Program-made: the position numbers and the translations under genes
The notes under the pieces: generated by a model
What the model was told of the DNA's origin: nothing
Seen by the model: the letters and a program-made list of their open reading frames with translations, nothing else
Databases searched by the model: none
Part shown: positions 25,010 to 33,633 of the stretch, piece by piece
Position numbering within the stretch: position 1 is the stretch's first letter
Layout: every line of letters starts with the position of its first letter
Assembly: GCA_013336165.1 (NCBI GenBank)
Contig: JAAXUF010000007.1
Span: forward strand, 35,366 to 99,365
Length of the DNA: 64,000 nt
Reading direction: 5' to 3'
From: Coriobacteriia bacterium
GTDB lineage: Bacteria > Actinomycetota > Coriobacteriia > Anaerosomatales > JAAXUF01

Positions 25010-25510
25010 ATGTCGAATCGGCTCAGGCTCACAATCGATGCGGTGACCTTCCTAAGCCTGCTGCTTGCGAACAGTCCGGCGGCGACAGGTATCGCTATTC
25101 ACGAGTGGCTGAGTGTCGCGCTTGCGCTCACGCTCTTCGTGCATCTGGTGCTGAACTGGGGCTGGTGCGCGAGAACGGCGACGCGGCTGTTTCGCAAGAT
25201 GATGGCATCTCGGCGAATCAACTTTGCGGTCGATCTGGTACTGCTCGTCGCATTCGTCACGGTAATGCTGACGGGTATCCTCATCTCGGAGTCTGTGCTG
25301 CCGACGCTGGGGATCACGGTTGCCGGCTTGGGCGTCGCCAGGACCCTGCACGCGCTCTCGGCCGATGCGACGATCCTTGCGTTCGCGGTGCACCTGGGCA
25401 TGCATTGGCGGTGGATCTTCCGCGTCTTGGCCGACTGGTTCTCCCCGTCGACACGCACGGACGAAGTCGTCGTACCCGCCCGCCCGGCGATGGAAAGGAG
25501 TGAAGCGTGA
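25010..25510 (+). CDS. DUF4405 four-helix membrane protein (possible b-type cytochrome)
   Basis: A 166-residue protein with four membrane helices and the DUF4405 pattern of membrane-embedded histidines: IHEWLSVALAL, LFVHLVLNW, LHALSADATI and HLGMHWRWIF. The paired histidines resemble haem-b ligands of cytochrome b561/DsbD-like electron carriers. ATG 25010 follows a GGCGGAAAGAGG purine run; the longer frame would translate the inverted repeat. It overlaps the next gene (GTGA). Probable membrane electron-transfer component, partner unknown. Confidence 0.68.
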   Translation: MSNRLRLTIDAVTFLSLLLANSPAATGIAIHEWLSVALALTLFVHLVLNWGWCARTATRLFRKMMASRRINFAVDLVLLVAFVTVMLTGILISESVLPTLGITVAGLGVARTLHALSADATILAFAVHLGMHWRWIFRVLADWFSPSTRTDEVVVPARPAMERSEA

Positions 25511-25911
25511 TGCGGACCCTCATGCGGATTGTCGGCGCCCTTGTGGTCGTGGTAGTGATCACGGGAGCTGTCTACTTCGTTTTACAGTCGTTGCCGACGT
25601 CGTTGGCCGCAGGCCGAGGATCGGGCGGCGCCATTAGTGCCGGCAGTGCCGATGAACGCGCGTCGTTGGGCATCGCCGAAGGCCAGACATCCGACGCAGC
25701 GGTGGCCGACGGGACTCGGACCCTGCCTTCAGGCGCGCGCAGCGGGGGGACGGAACTCCACGGAGGCAAAGGTGGAGCGTCCTTGGTGCAAGGGCTCTCT
25801 CAGATACTACTGACTCTGGTCAAGATCAGCATCATTGCCAGCGTTGTCGGAATCGCGGCCGCTTTCGCCGCAACTCGCGCTCGGCGGGCAGTTCGTACGG
25901 GTGTCGTTTGA
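25507..25911 (+). CDS. Hypothetical two-helix membrane protein coupled to DUF4405
   Basis: A 134-residue protein. It has an N-terminal helix (IVGALVVVVVITGAVYFVL), a Gly/Ser/Ala-rich extracytoplasmic stretch of about 65 residues, and a second helix near the end (ILLTLVKISIIASVVGIAA) with a basic tail. I know no family. The GTG overlaps the DUF4405 stop, so it probably serves with that protein. No cofactor-binding Cys or repeated His is present except one His in TELHGGKG. Confidence 0.6.
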   Translation: MMRTLMRIVGALVVVVVITGAVYFVLQSLPTSLAAGRGSGGAISAGSADERASLGIAEGQTSDAAVADGTRTLPSGARSGGTELHGGKGGASLVQGLSQILLTLVKISIIASVVGIAAAFAATRARRAVRTGVV

Positions 25912-25937
25912 CCCCTGGCCTGCATGGATGCTATCGT
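25908..25937 (+). promoter_or_regulatory. Promoter of the T-box operon
   Basis: TTGACC (25908-25913) and an extended minus-10 TGCTATCGT (25929-25937), spaced 18 bp. The minus-35 overlaps the stop codon of the upstream gene, which places transcription start near 25943, just before the T-box leader. Confidence 0.6.
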
Positions 25938-25939
25938 GC

Positions 25940-26200
25940 TCGCCACACCTCCGTGGGCGACCGCGAGGGCTGCATAGAGCACCAAGGACGTGAGGGAAGA
26001 GGGCGCCATCAGCCCAGCCACCCCTCCACAAGTCCCCTGCCAGACCGGAGTCGAAGAGACGCCGAGGAAGCGGGTCGGCCCCGAGCCGGTATATCGGGAA
26101 TTGAGGTCCCGCCTGTCGCTCACCGGCGCGGGGGGACGAAGATTGGTGGTACCGCGAATGCCCCCTCGCCCAATCAGGCGGAGGGGGTTTGTTGTTTTCC
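25940..26200 (+). promoter_or_regulatory. T-box riboswitch with terminator
   Basis: The invariant T-box core GGTGGTACCGCG is at 26145-26156. Just after it comes a terminator: CCCCCTCGCC (26161-26170), a 6-nt loop, GGCGGAGGGGG (26177-26187) and a T-rich run to 26198. GGGGG at 26131-26135 can instead pair with CCCCC to form the antiterminator. About 190 nt of structured leader precedes the core. Such leaders bind an uncharged tRNA and turn on the downstream gene when that amino acid is scarce. I could not place the specifier codon with confidence. Confidence 0.92.
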
Positions 26201-26216
26201 GGCAAAGGTGGAAAGC

Positions 26217-27488
26217 ATGGGGTACGCACGAATCGTGTTCGACCGTTGGGGCGACCGCTACGCGGATCGCATCGCCAATGTCCGCTCAAGCGCTGTCCGC
26301 GATCTGTTCGCGGCAGCTTCTCGGCCCGACATGATCTCGTTCTCGGGAGGCATGCCGGCGGTTTCGCTGGTGCCATCCACCGCCGTGGCTGCGGCCGCGC
26401 GCGAAGCAATCATTCACGAGGGAGCCTCGGCGTTGCAGTACGGCGGCAGCGACGGGCGCCCACAGATCCGCACGCTCGTGGTCGACCTCATGGCCGAGAT
26501 CGGCGTGCGCATCGCCCCGTCCGACATCCTGATCACGGCGGGTGCTCAGCAGGCCCTCGATCTGCTCGCGAAGACGTTCCTGAACCCCGGCGACGTCATC
26601 ATCACCGAGGGGCCCACCTACGTTGGCGCACTGCAGGCGTTCTCGGCATACCAGCCCGAGATTCGCACCGTGTCGCTCGACGCGGATGGCATGCGTACCG
26701 ACGATCTCGAGACGCTGCTGCACGAACTCGGCCCGCGCGGCGCGAAGTTCATCTACACGATCCCCAACTTCCAGAATCCGGGCGGAGTCACCATGTCGCC
26801 GGAGCGGCGTCGGCGGCTTCTGGAACTCGCGCGCGAGTATGATATACCGGTGATCGAGGATGACCCGTACGGGCGCCTGCGTTTTGACGGCGGCCACATG
26901 AAGCCGCTGCGCTCGCTTGACGATGAGGTCATCTATCTCGGCACGTTCTCGAAGATCTTCGCTCCGGGTCTTCGCCTTGGCTGGGTCATCGCGCCCAAGC
27001 CGATACTGGCGAAGGTTCTTCTGGTGAAGCAGGCGGCCGATTTGTGCGGGTCCAACTTCGCTCAGGTCACGGCCGAGCGCTACTTTCAGGGCACTCGCTG
27101 GCGCAGGGTGCTCAAGGAGCTGACGCGTACGTATGCCGAGCGTCGTGACGCGATGCTGGCTGCGCTCGAGGAGCATTTTCCGCCTGAGGCGCGCTGGTCC
27201 AAGCCCGACGGCGGCTTCTTCGTGTGGATCGAGCTGCCCGCGTTCGTGGACTGCTCCATGCTCCTCGCCGAGGCGGTCGAACGCGGCGTGACCTACGCCC
27301 CCGGTGACGGATTCTATCCCGACGGTCGTGGCAAGAACTGCATGCGGCTCGCGTTTTGTTACGCCGAGCCGGAGGCCATCGCCGAGGGAGTGCGCCGGCT
27401 GGCCGAGGTGCTTGAAGACAGACTTGAGCTGTACCGGGCGTTTATCGCCGCCGGTGCATTGACGACACGTGAGGAGGGGGCGGCATGA
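26217..27488 (+). CDS. PLP-dependent class I/II aminotransferase (2-aminoadipate/MocR-like fold)
   Basis: A 423-residue fold-type I aminotransferase without the GntR domain of MocR regulators. Landmarks are SFSGGMPAVSL, ITAGAQQALDLLAKTFLNPG, the Asn/Pro segment YTIPNFQNPGG, EDDPYGRL, and the PLP lysine in LGTFSKIFAPGLRLGW. C-terminal MRLAFCYAEP binds the substrate carboxylate. ATG 26217 follows AAAGGTGG; the frame open from 25908 crosses the T-box and is not coding. Control by a T-box implies a role in amino-acid metabolism. The stop overlaps ddl, hinting at supply of alanine or another amino acid for the wall, which is inference. Confidence 0.88.
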   Translation: MGYARIVFDRWGDRYADRIANVRSSAVRDLFAAASRPDMISFSGGMPAVSLVPSTAVAAAAREAIIHEGASALQYGGSDGRPQIRTLVVDLMAEIGVRIAPSDILITAGAQQALDLLAKTFLNPGDVIITEGPTYVGALQAFSAYQPEIRTVSLDADGMRTDDLETLLHELGPRGAKFIYTIPNFQNPGGVTMSPERRRRLLELAREYDIPVIEDDPYGRLRFDGGHMKPLRSLDDEVIYLGTFSKIFAPGLRLGWVIAPKPILAKVLLVKQAADLCGSNFAQVTAERYFQGTRWRRVLKELTRTYAERRDAMLAALEEHFPPEARWSKPDGGFFVWIELPAFVDCSMLLAEAVERGVTYAPGDGFYPDGRGKNCMRLAFCYAEPEAIAEGVRRLAEVLEDRLELYRAFIAAGALTTREEGAA

Positions 27489-28444
27489 AAGCGAAGATCG
27501 CGGTCCTGATGGGTGGGCGTTCGCTTGAGCGCGAGGTGTCACTTGCGAGCGGCCGGCGGGTGAGCGATGCCCTCACGGCGGCCGGCTACCGCGTATTGCC
27601 GCTCGACGTCACCGCCGACCTCGTGCAGACGCTTCGCAGCGAGCGGCCCGATGCCGCCTACATCGCGCTGCATGGCAAGTACGGCGAGGACGGCACCATC
27701 CAGGAACTGCTCGAGTTTCTCGGCGTGCCGTACACGGGCCCGGGGGTTGTGGCGAGTGCGCTGGCGTGGGACAAATCCGTCGCGAAGCACCTCTTCGTCG
27801 AGCGCGGCATCCCCACGCCCGCATGGATCACGCTGACCTCCGACGCGTTCAAGGACATGGGTGCCGCCACGGCGCTCGATCTCATCCCCGAGGTGCTCGG
27901 CGGCTTTCCTGTTGCGGTGAAGCCGGGTCGGCAGGGGTCGGCATTGGGCCTGCGCCGAGTTGACTCCGCCGATGGACTCGTCGATGCGCTGCTCGAGGCG
28001 CTCAGCTACGACACTTCGGCGGTCGTCGAACGCTGGATCGAAGGCACCGAACTCGCGGTGTCGGTGCTGGGCGAAGGTCCGGACGCGAAGGTGCTGCCCG
28101 CCGTCGAGATCGTACCCCTGGGAAGCCTCTACGACTTCTCGGCGCGCGTGACCCCCGGCGAAGCCGACTTCTTCGTTCCGGCGCGTATTTCGCCCGACTC
28201 GGCCCGTCTTGCCGAGAAGATCGCGCGCGACGTGCACGTCGCGTTGGGCTGCCGCGACGTGAGCCGCGTTGACATGGTGATCGACGAGACGGGCCGCGCG
28301 TTCGTGCTCGAATGCAACACGTCGCCGGGCATGACTGAGACCTCACTGCTGCCGATGGCGGCCGAGGCGTTGGGGCTGACATTCCAGGAAGTTGTATCGG
28401 GATTGGTCGAATCTGCTCTCGCTCGCCCAGAATCGGGTACATAG
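27485..28444 (+). CDS. ddl: D-alanine--D-alanine ligase
   Basis: A 319-residue ATP-grasp ligase that joins two D-alanines for peptidoglycan. Motifs: VLMGGRSLEREVSL at the N-terminus, LHGKYGEDGTIQELLEFLGVPYTG (read in two parts, LHGKYGEDGTIQ and LLEFLGVPYTG), FPVAVKPGRQGSALG, VERWIEGTELAVSV, and the C-terminal CRDVSRVDMVID and VLECNTSPGMTETSL. It overlaps the aminotransferase stop (ATGA), so both answer to the T-box. Cytoplasmic; its product feeds MurF. Confidence 0.93.
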   Translation: MKAKIAVLMGGRSLEREVSLASGRRVSDALTAAGYRVLPLDVTADLVQTLRSERPDAAYIALHGKYGEDGTIQELLEFLGVPYTGPGVVASALAWDKSVAKHLFVERGIPTPAWITLTSDAFKDMGAATALDLIPEVLGGFPVAVKPGRQGSALGLRRVDSADGLVDALLEALSYDTSAVVERWIEGTELAVSVLGEGPDAKVLPAVEIVPLGSLYDFSARVTPGEADFFVPARISPDSARLAEKIARDVHVALGCRDVSRVDMVIDETGRAFVLECNTSPGMTETSLLPMAAEALGLTFQEVVSGLVESALARPESGT

Positions 28445-28527
28445 GACAACGCGGGGCAAGGCGAGAAGGATACTCTTCAGTTTTGCGCTATCATAAGGGT
28501 TCGCATCGAACATGGAGGTGCTTTCGA

Positions 28528-29010
28528 ATGCATGGACACAGGCGCGGATGCTCGGGGGTCGGATCGTTCATCGTCGGTGGAATCGTGGGCGCGGTTCTCG
28601 GCCTGCTCTTCGCGCCGCACTCAGGTGTGGAGACTCGCCAAATGATCGTGGACCGGGCAAGCGACTACTGGGGCGAAGCGGGAGATCTCTATGCCGTCGG
28701 CCTAGGCAAGGTTGAGGACGCTGTCGAAACCGGCAAGCACGCTGCGGTCGAGAAGAGCGAAGAACTGCGCACCGTTATCGATGAAGCGCGCGTGAGGCTG
28801 CAGGAGCAGGTCGCGAAGTCTGCCGAGGTCGCCAAAGACCGCATTGCCGAGAACACTCCCGTGGTCAAGGATGTTGTCGACAAGGCTGCCGGCGCTGCCA
28901 AAGAGGGCGTCGAGACCGTTTCCGAGAAAGCACAGGAGACGCTGGAGGCTGTCGCCAAAGCAGCCCATTCAGCTGGGGCCGATACACCGGAAAGCACACC
29001 GAAGGCTTAG
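28528..29010 (+). CDS. YtxH-like membrane-anchored helical protein
   Basis: A 160-residue protein. After a basic start (MHGHRRG) comes a Gly-rich hydrophobic segment (SFIVGGIVGAVLGLLFAPHSG) and the FAPHSGVETR motif typical of YtxH/gas-vesicle-like proteins. The remaining 110 residues are a charged, repetitive helix (VEKSEELRTVIDEARVRLQE, DVVDKAAGAAKEGVETVSEK), likely coiled coil. YtxH proteins are linked to general stress. ATG 28528 has GGAGG 9 nt upstream. Confidence 0.75.
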   Translation: MHGHRRGCSGVGSFIVGGIVGAVLGLLFAPHSGVETRQMIVDRASDYWGEAGDLYAVGLGKVEDAVETGKHAAVEKSEELRTVIDEARVRLQEQVAKSAEVAKDRIAENTPVVKDVVDKAAGAAKEGVETVSEKAQETLEAVAKAAHSAGADTPESTPKA

Positions 29011-29037
29011 CCCGTTTTCGTCTTGCGTGGTACGCTA

Positions 29038-29075
29038 GGAACCGGTCCTTCTCTATTGTCGAGGGCCGGTTCTGC
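29038..29075 (+). terminator. Hairpin terminator after the ytxH-like gene
   Basis: GAACCGGTCC and GGGCCGGTTC form a 10-pair stem (one G-T) around a 14-nt loop, followed by TGCCTTTC. The T-run is weak. Confidence 0.5.
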
Positions 29076-29096
29076 CTTTCGAAAGGTAAGAGACAC

Positions 29097-29843
29097 GTGC
29101 GATCGCTTCGAGAAGTCGATCATCATTCCGTGTACGGCGACAAACACAAGCGCACCGGCACGCGCAAGCGTATCGGGCGTGTCGTCGATGTGCTGTTTCA
29201 TCCCACGGAGGCGAGGGTGGTCGGGTTCCTCGTCGCACGTCCCGACCTGCTTTTCCTGATTCGTCGCCGAGACGTGATCGTGGCGCTTGACCGGACCCGG
29301 ATTCTTGAGGACCGCGTCCTTGTCGATGGCGCCGCTGCATGGGACAAGCCGGCGGCCAAGCGCTTGGGGATCGATTGGGAGAAGAGCGTCATCTGGATGG
29401 GCATGCCCGTGAAAACCGAGTCGGGCCAGGTTCTCGGCGCGGTTCGTGACGGCGTGTTTGACCCTGACGACGGGCACCTGAACGGCCTTGGCGTCACACA
29501 GGGCATGACCGCCGATGTCGCCTTGGGCGTGGTGGACATGCCGGCTGCATACGTGAATGGTTGGGACGGCTCGGCTGTCGTGGTCAAGGAAGACGCACTT
29601 TCCATCCAAGTCAGTGGCGGAGCGGCCAGCGCGGCCGGCCGCGGCGTTGCGGTGGCGGGCGCGGCAGCGGCCAAGACTGTGGATGCCACCAAGAAGGTGG
29701 TCGGCACGGCTGCGGCGTACACTAAGTCCGCGGTGAAGGTCGCCGCCAAGAGCAAGACGGCCAAGAAGACCGGCAAGTTCCTGAGGTCGATCACCAAACA
29801 GGTCATCGACGCGGCCGGGCTTCCTGACGACAAGAAGAAGTAG
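29097..29843 (+). CDS. Double PRC-barrel domain protein with basic tail
   Basis: A 248-residue protein. The first PRC-barrel (about 20-75) is GRVVDVLFHPTEARVVGFLV; the second (about 100-170) is GMPVKTESGQVLGAVRDGVF. The last 80 residues are rich in Ala, Lys and Val (DATKKVVGTAAAYTKSAVK, KVAAKSKTAKKTGKFL), resembling histone H1-like tails. PRC-barrels bind RNA-processing or photosynthetic proteins. No enzymatic residues are evident. The GTG follows GAAAGG. Confidence 0.7.
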   Translation: MRSLREVDHHSVYGDKHKRTGTRKRIGRVVDVLFHPTEARVVGFLVARPDLLFLIRRRDVIVALDRTRILEDRVLVDGAAAWDKPAAKRLGIDWEKSVIWMGMPVKTESGQVLGAVRDGVFDPDDGHLNGLGVTQGMTADVALGVVDMPAAYVNGWDGSAVVVKEDALSIQVSGGAASAAGRGVAVAGAAAAKTVDATKKVVGTAAAYTKSAVKVAAKSKTAKKTGKFLRSITKQVIDAAGLPDDKKK

Positions 29844-29875
29844 CCGGTTCGAACTAGGATCCTTGGCAGGCGGAG

Positions 29876-30514
29876 ATGGCGCGCAGACTTCGACCTCTTT
29901 CAACTGAAGACCTCGGCTTGCTTCCAGCAGGCTGCGGCGGCTGCGCTTTCTGGGAAAGCGCCGGCGAACGCGAGCGCCGCTGCGGCTCGACCTGCGACGT
30001 TGACCTGCAGCACGCATGGCATCGCCGGGTTACCGACGAGTGGGGAGACTGCGGTCGGGTCGCCTACGAGGACGACGAGATTCTCGGCTTCGTGAAGTAC
30101 GCGCCGAGCAGGTACTTCCCTCAGGCTTCCGTGTTTCATGCCGCGCCGAGTGACCCTTCGGTGCCGATCATCACATGCCTGCACATCTCGCCGGATGCCC
30201 GGCACCGGGGGCTCGGGACCGTACTGCTTCGGGCCGCCTTGCGTGACCTCGTTTCGAGGGGCGAGCGCCGCGTCGAGGCCTTCGCGTTCACGGACGTGGC
30301 GGCGAGACTTGACGACATGCCCATGCCGTCGATGCAGTTCCTCGCGCGAAATGGTTTCCGGGTCTCGAAGGCCGACCCGCTGTATCCTCTATTGAAGCTC
30401 GACTTGCGCTCTCTCGTGATGTGGCAGGACAACCTCGAATCGGTGCTCGAATCGTTGCTGTTTCCGCTGCGCGCACCCAAGCGGGCGCCGGCATCGTGGA
30501 TTGACGAAGGGTAG
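29876..30514 (+). CDS. GNAT family N-acetyltransferase
   Basis: A 212-residue acetyltransferase. The acetyl-CoA pyrophosphate loop is ARHRGLGTVLLRAALRDL (about residue 105), preceded by ITCLHISPDA. The N-terminus has a Cys-rich patch (AGCGGCAFWES, then CGSTCD) that could bind zinc; such CGGC sequences recur in a subgroup of actinobacterial GNAT proteins. The acceptor is unknown. The next gene starts 3 nt after its stop. Confidence 0.78.
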   Translation: MARRLRPLSTEDLGLLPAGCGGCAFWESAGERERRCGSTCDVDLQHAWHRRVTDEWGDCGRVAYEDDEILGFVKYAPSRYFPQASVFHAAPSDPSVPIITCLHISPDARHRGLGTVLLRAALRDLVSRGERRVEAFAFTDVAARLDDMPMPSMQFLARNGFRVSKADPLYPLLKLDLRSLVMWQDNLESVLESLLFPLRAPKRAPASWIDEG

Positions 30515-30517
30515 CGG

Positions 30518-31003
30518 ATGGCGAACGGATCGAGGAAGTCCGGCTCGGCTGAGCGGGTACGCGCGTTTCTCGCCGAGAGGGGACTGGACGACGGGCTCTT
30601 CGAGTTCGAACAGCCGACGAAGACCGCCCAGCAGGCGGCCGACGCGATGGGCTGCGAGCTTGGCCAGATCGTGAAGTCGCTGGTGTTCGTGGTCGACGAT
30701 CGGCCGGTTGTGGCGCTCGTAGCCGGTGACCGTCGAGGAGATGCCGCCGCGATCGCCGAGCTGCTCGGCGGCTCTGACGCGCGTTTCGCCGATGCCGAGA
30801 CCGTGCGGTCGGCGACAGGGTACGCCATCGGCGGAGTGTCGCCGTTCGATTTGCCCGCGGGACTTCCACTGTTGGCAGATGATTCGCTTTCACGATTCGA
30901 GATCGTGTACCCGGCCGCGGGGACGCCCAGTTCCATGGTCAGGATGCGCCTTGAGGAGTTGCTCGCGCTCTGCGGTGCACAAGTCGAACGGATCTCGGCA
31001 TAA
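30518..31003 (+). CDS. YbaK/EbsC family aminoacyl-tRNA deacylase-like protein
   Basis: A 161-residue single-domain protein of the YbaK/ProX editing family, which hydrolyses mischarged tRNAs such as Ala- or Cys-tRNA-Pro. Landmarks: a TAQQAADAMGCELGQIVKSL helix with the catalytic-type lysine, VALVAGDRRGD, and ATGYAIGGVSPFDLP, the conserved glycine loop. It is co-transcribed with the GNAT gene. Confidence 0.87.
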   Translation: MANGSRKSGSAERVRAFLAERGLDDGLFEFEQPTKTAQQAADAMGCELGQIVKSLVFVVDDRPVVALVAGDRRGDAAAIAELLGGSDARFADAETVRSATGYAIGGVSPFDLPAGLPLLADDSLSRFEIVYPAAGTPSSMVRMRLEELLALCGAQVERISA

Positions 31004-31036
31004 GTGGAGGGAAGCGGCAGTGCTCTCGCAGCGCGC

Positions 31037-32137
31037 ATGAAGTTCCGCCGAGTCGGGCTGATCATACTGTCCGCACTGGTCGTGACGGCCGTGTGCGGCT
31101 TGGCTGTCTGGAATCTGCTGCGTCCCGTCTCCGTAGTCATCGACGGCACGCCCCGCACGGTCCCGGCAAGGACCACGGTCAGCAAGCTAATCGAGGCAGG
31201 ATACGTTGCCGAGGCCGGCTCGCTGCGCTCGGTGAAAGGGAATGTCATCACTCCCGGAGCAGGGAAGCCGCCGGTAGTGCGAATCCACGGTGTTCCGGCG
31301 AAGAGCGACAGCTGCGTCCGCAACGGCGACGTGATCGAGAGCGAGCGTGGCGAGGACATCACGGAGCCCCTCGCCAACGTCGAAGTCCCCATCCCGGTCA
31401 CTACGGTGGTCGAGGGAACCGGTCCCATAGTACGTGTCGTGCCGGGCAGTCCAGGCAAGGCGAAGCTTGCCATAGGCATCTACACGCGCGAGGTCGCCTC
31501 GACGATCACGGTTGAGCCTGTCCGAAACACGACGATCCTGCACTCGCCGCCGACCTCGGCCGACAAGCTGGTGGCGCTTACGTTTGACGACGGCCCATGG
31601 CCAGGGCAGACCGACAAGATCCTCGATATCCTCGCACAGAAGCAGGTCCATGCGACGTTCTTCATGGTTGGAACATATGTTCAGAAGTCACCGGGCCTGG
31701 CCCTACGGGTCGCCGCCGAGGGGAATCAGATCGGCAATCACACGAGCGGCCATCCGGATCTCTCGAAGCAGCCTGCGGCTGCCATCCAATCCCAGCTTGT
31801 CGGCGGCCAGCAGGCCATCGAGAACGCAACCGGTGTGCATGCCACGGCTTTTCGACCGCCCTACCGCGGGGTCAACGCCACGGTGCGGCAGCAGGCTGCG
31901 GCATTGGGGCTGAGCGTCGTGCTGTGGGACGTCGACACGCTCGACTGGAGCAGGCCCGGCGTGAACCGTATCGTGAGCAATGCCACCGCGAACACCGGGC
32001 AGCGGATGGTGATCCTGATGCATGACGGTGGAGGCGACCGTAGCCAGACGATCGCAGCCCTTCCGACGATCATCGACGCGCTTGCCGCGCGAGGGTACAC
32101 GTTCGTCACGGTCGATGAGCTGCTGAGCGTCCAGTAG
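31037..32137 (+). CDS. Membrane-anchored NodB-type polysaccharide deacetylase with ubiquitin-like domain
   Basis: A 366-residue enzyme. A signal-anchor (VGLIILSALVVTAVCGLAVW) leads to an extracytoplasmic DUF348/G5-like region (PVSVVIDGTPRTVPARTTVS, then IPVTTVVEGTGP). The NodB domain follows from about residue 170: LTFDDGPWPGQT, HATFFMVG, IGNHTSGHPDLS, FRPPYRG, LWDVDTLDW and ILMHDGGG. These are the metal ligands (D, H, H) and the catalytic acid and base. It would remove acetyl groups from peptidoglycan or an exopolysaccharide. Start is uncertain: GTG 31004 abuts the upstream stop. Confidence 0.85.
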   Translation: MKFRRVGLIILSALVVTAVCGLAVWNLLRPVSVVIDGTPRTVPARTTVSKLIEAGYVAEAGSLRSVKGNVITPGAGKPPVVRIHGVPAKSDSCVRNGDVIESERGEDITEPLANVEVPIPVTTVVEGTGPIVRVVPGSPGKAKLAIGIYTREVASTITVEPVRNTTILHSPPTSADKLVALTFDDGPWPGQTDKILDILAQKQVHATFFMVGTYVQKSPGLALRVAAEGNQIGNHTSGHPDLSKQPAAAIQSQLVGGQQAIENATGVHATAFRPPYRGVNATVRQQAAALGLSVVLWDVDTLDWSRPGVNRIVSNATANTGQRMVILMHDGGGDRSQTIAALPTIIDALAARGYTFVTVDELLSVQ

Positions 32138-32138
32138 C

Positions 32139-32186
32139 GACGCGCTTGGTCGCCAGCTCCGGCAGCGCGGACAGCACGCGGGCGAG
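32139..32186 (+). repeat. 48-bp fragment similar to part of the fau gene
   Basis: This stretch matches 34069-34116, inside the 5-formyltetrahydrofolate cyclo-ligase gene, at about 43 of 48 positions and in the same orientation (shared GGCAGCGCGGA and CGCGGGCGA). The two copies flank the AAA/DUF4143 gene and half of fau. It has no reading frame of its own and is probably a leftover of a duplication or insertion. Confidence 0.65.
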
Positions 32187-32191
32187 TAGAT

Positions 32192-33463
32192 TCAGGGCTT
32201 CAGGCACCCCAGCGGCACAACCAGTACGCCGTCATCACGCCTGTATGCGGCCTGCGTTCCGGTGAGCACCATCAGGAAAGACGGCGCACCCATCTTCGCC
32301 GTGTCCACTCTGTCTTTCAGCGCGAGCAGATGTCTGGCAGCCTCATCGATTCCGGCGTTGCCGAGTTTGATCTCCACAGGGGCCCATTTCCCATCACGCA
32401 ACACGATGACGGCATCGGCTTCTAAATCAGTCTTGTCGCGATAGTGGAATATGTCACCGTCGATTGACGCGGCGTACACGCGGAGATCTCGGACGCACAA
32501 GGACTCGAAGAGCAAACCGAAGAGCTCAAAGTCCTGCAGCAACCTTTCCGGTGCGATTCGCAGTGTCGCTGCGGCGATCGAGGGATCTACGAAGTGTCGT
32601 GTGGGACTCGTCCTGATAGCTGTCTTCGAGCGTAGCGCGGGATTCCACGCTTCTAGGTCCTCGATTACATAGGCTCGGGCGAGGGCGTCGATGTAGTCGA
32701 TCACTGTGTTGGGAGCAAGGGCGCCTTCGTCTTCCTGCATGTCGGCTCTGATGGTGGCGATGCTCGCCTGTGATGCGACGTTGCGTGCGTAGGAGCGTAT
32801 AAGCCTGCGCACGCGAGTGGCGTTTCGAGAAACGCCATCGATGCGGGAGATATCAGAGTTGACCAGACCATCGACGTAGTTGTATGCATGCCTCAAAGCG
32901 GATTGTGCATCGGTCTCAAGCACGGCCTTGGGCCAACCGCCGCGGCAGATCACGAACGCGATGTCCCGGACTGTGAGTCCCGACATAGCCCCGATACCCT
33001 GTGAGCCCTCGAACAACGTCGAAAGCGAAACGGTACTGTTTGATTCCCCTGATTCGAACAGCGCCATCGTGCGCATAACCAAGGTTGATATCCGCCCTAT
33101 GCCCGAATGGGCTGGTTGGACGGTGGGTACGGACGAGCCTGTCAGGATGAAACGGCCAGGCTCACCGCTACGATCGACTGCGAAGCGAACGGCATCCCAC
33201 AGCTGCGGTGCCATCTGCCATTCGTCGATGAGGCGAGGGGAATTCCCTTCGAGGAGAAGCGACGGCTGCATGTCGGCAAGTGCTAGGAGGTCGGCGCTTC
33301 GGTCGGGATCTTGCATGTATACCTGACTCGCGGAATGTCGCTCAGCGGTCGATGTCTTTCCGCACCACCTGGGACCCTTGATCTGGACGGCCCCTGATGT
33401 TCTCAACAGGGTAGCCAGTTCGCCGTCGGCGATACGCGGCAGATACGTTATCCTGTCAGCCAT
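32192..33463 (-). CDS. AAA ATPase with DUF4143 domain
   Basis: A 423-residue protein. The N-terminal AAA domain has a P-loop variant IKGPRWCGKTST and Walker B-like SPRLIDEWQ, then sensor FILTGSSVPT. The C-terminal DUF4143 domain (about 200-400) includes RHFVDPSIAAATL, FGLLFESLCVRDLRVYA and a nuclease-fold-like EADAVIVLRDGKWAPVEIKLG (D-E-K pattern). Such proteins spread horizontally and are suspected defence or mobile-element ATPases. ATG 33463 follows GGGAG. The upstream DNA is markedly AT-rich, another sign of transfer. Confidence 0.82.
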   Translation of the reverse strand: MADRITYLPRIADGELATLLRTSGAVQIKGPRWCGKTSTAERHSASQVYMQDPDRSADLLALADMQPSLLLEGNSPRLIDEWQMAPQLWDAVRFAVDRSGEPGRFILTGSSVPTVQPAHSGIGRISTLVMRTMALFESGESNSTVSLSTLFEGSQGIGAMSGLTVRDIAFVICRGGWPKAVLETDAQSALRHAYNYVDGLVNSDISRIDGVSRNATRVRRLIRSYARNVASQASIATIRADMQEDEGALAPNTVIDYIDALARAYVIEDLEAWNPALRSKTAIRTSPTRHFVDPSIAAATLRIAPERLLQDFELFGLLFESLCVRDLRVYAASIDGDIFHYRDKTDLEADAVIVLRDGKWAPVEIKLGNAGIDEAARHLLALKDRVDTAKMGAPSFLMVLTGTQAAYRRDDGVLVVPLGCLKP

Positions 33464-33633
33464 CAAATACTCCCTAGCAAACTGAGTATGCTGCCATAAT
33501 AGCACAAGTAAGCAATATGGACACTATAAACTAACAAATTCGGACTACCAAGATTGACGAATTTGGAGTGACTCGGCGACAAGAGGTTACCCACTCGCGC
33601 AGTGCGGTACAGCGGTCATGCCGCAGTACCATC

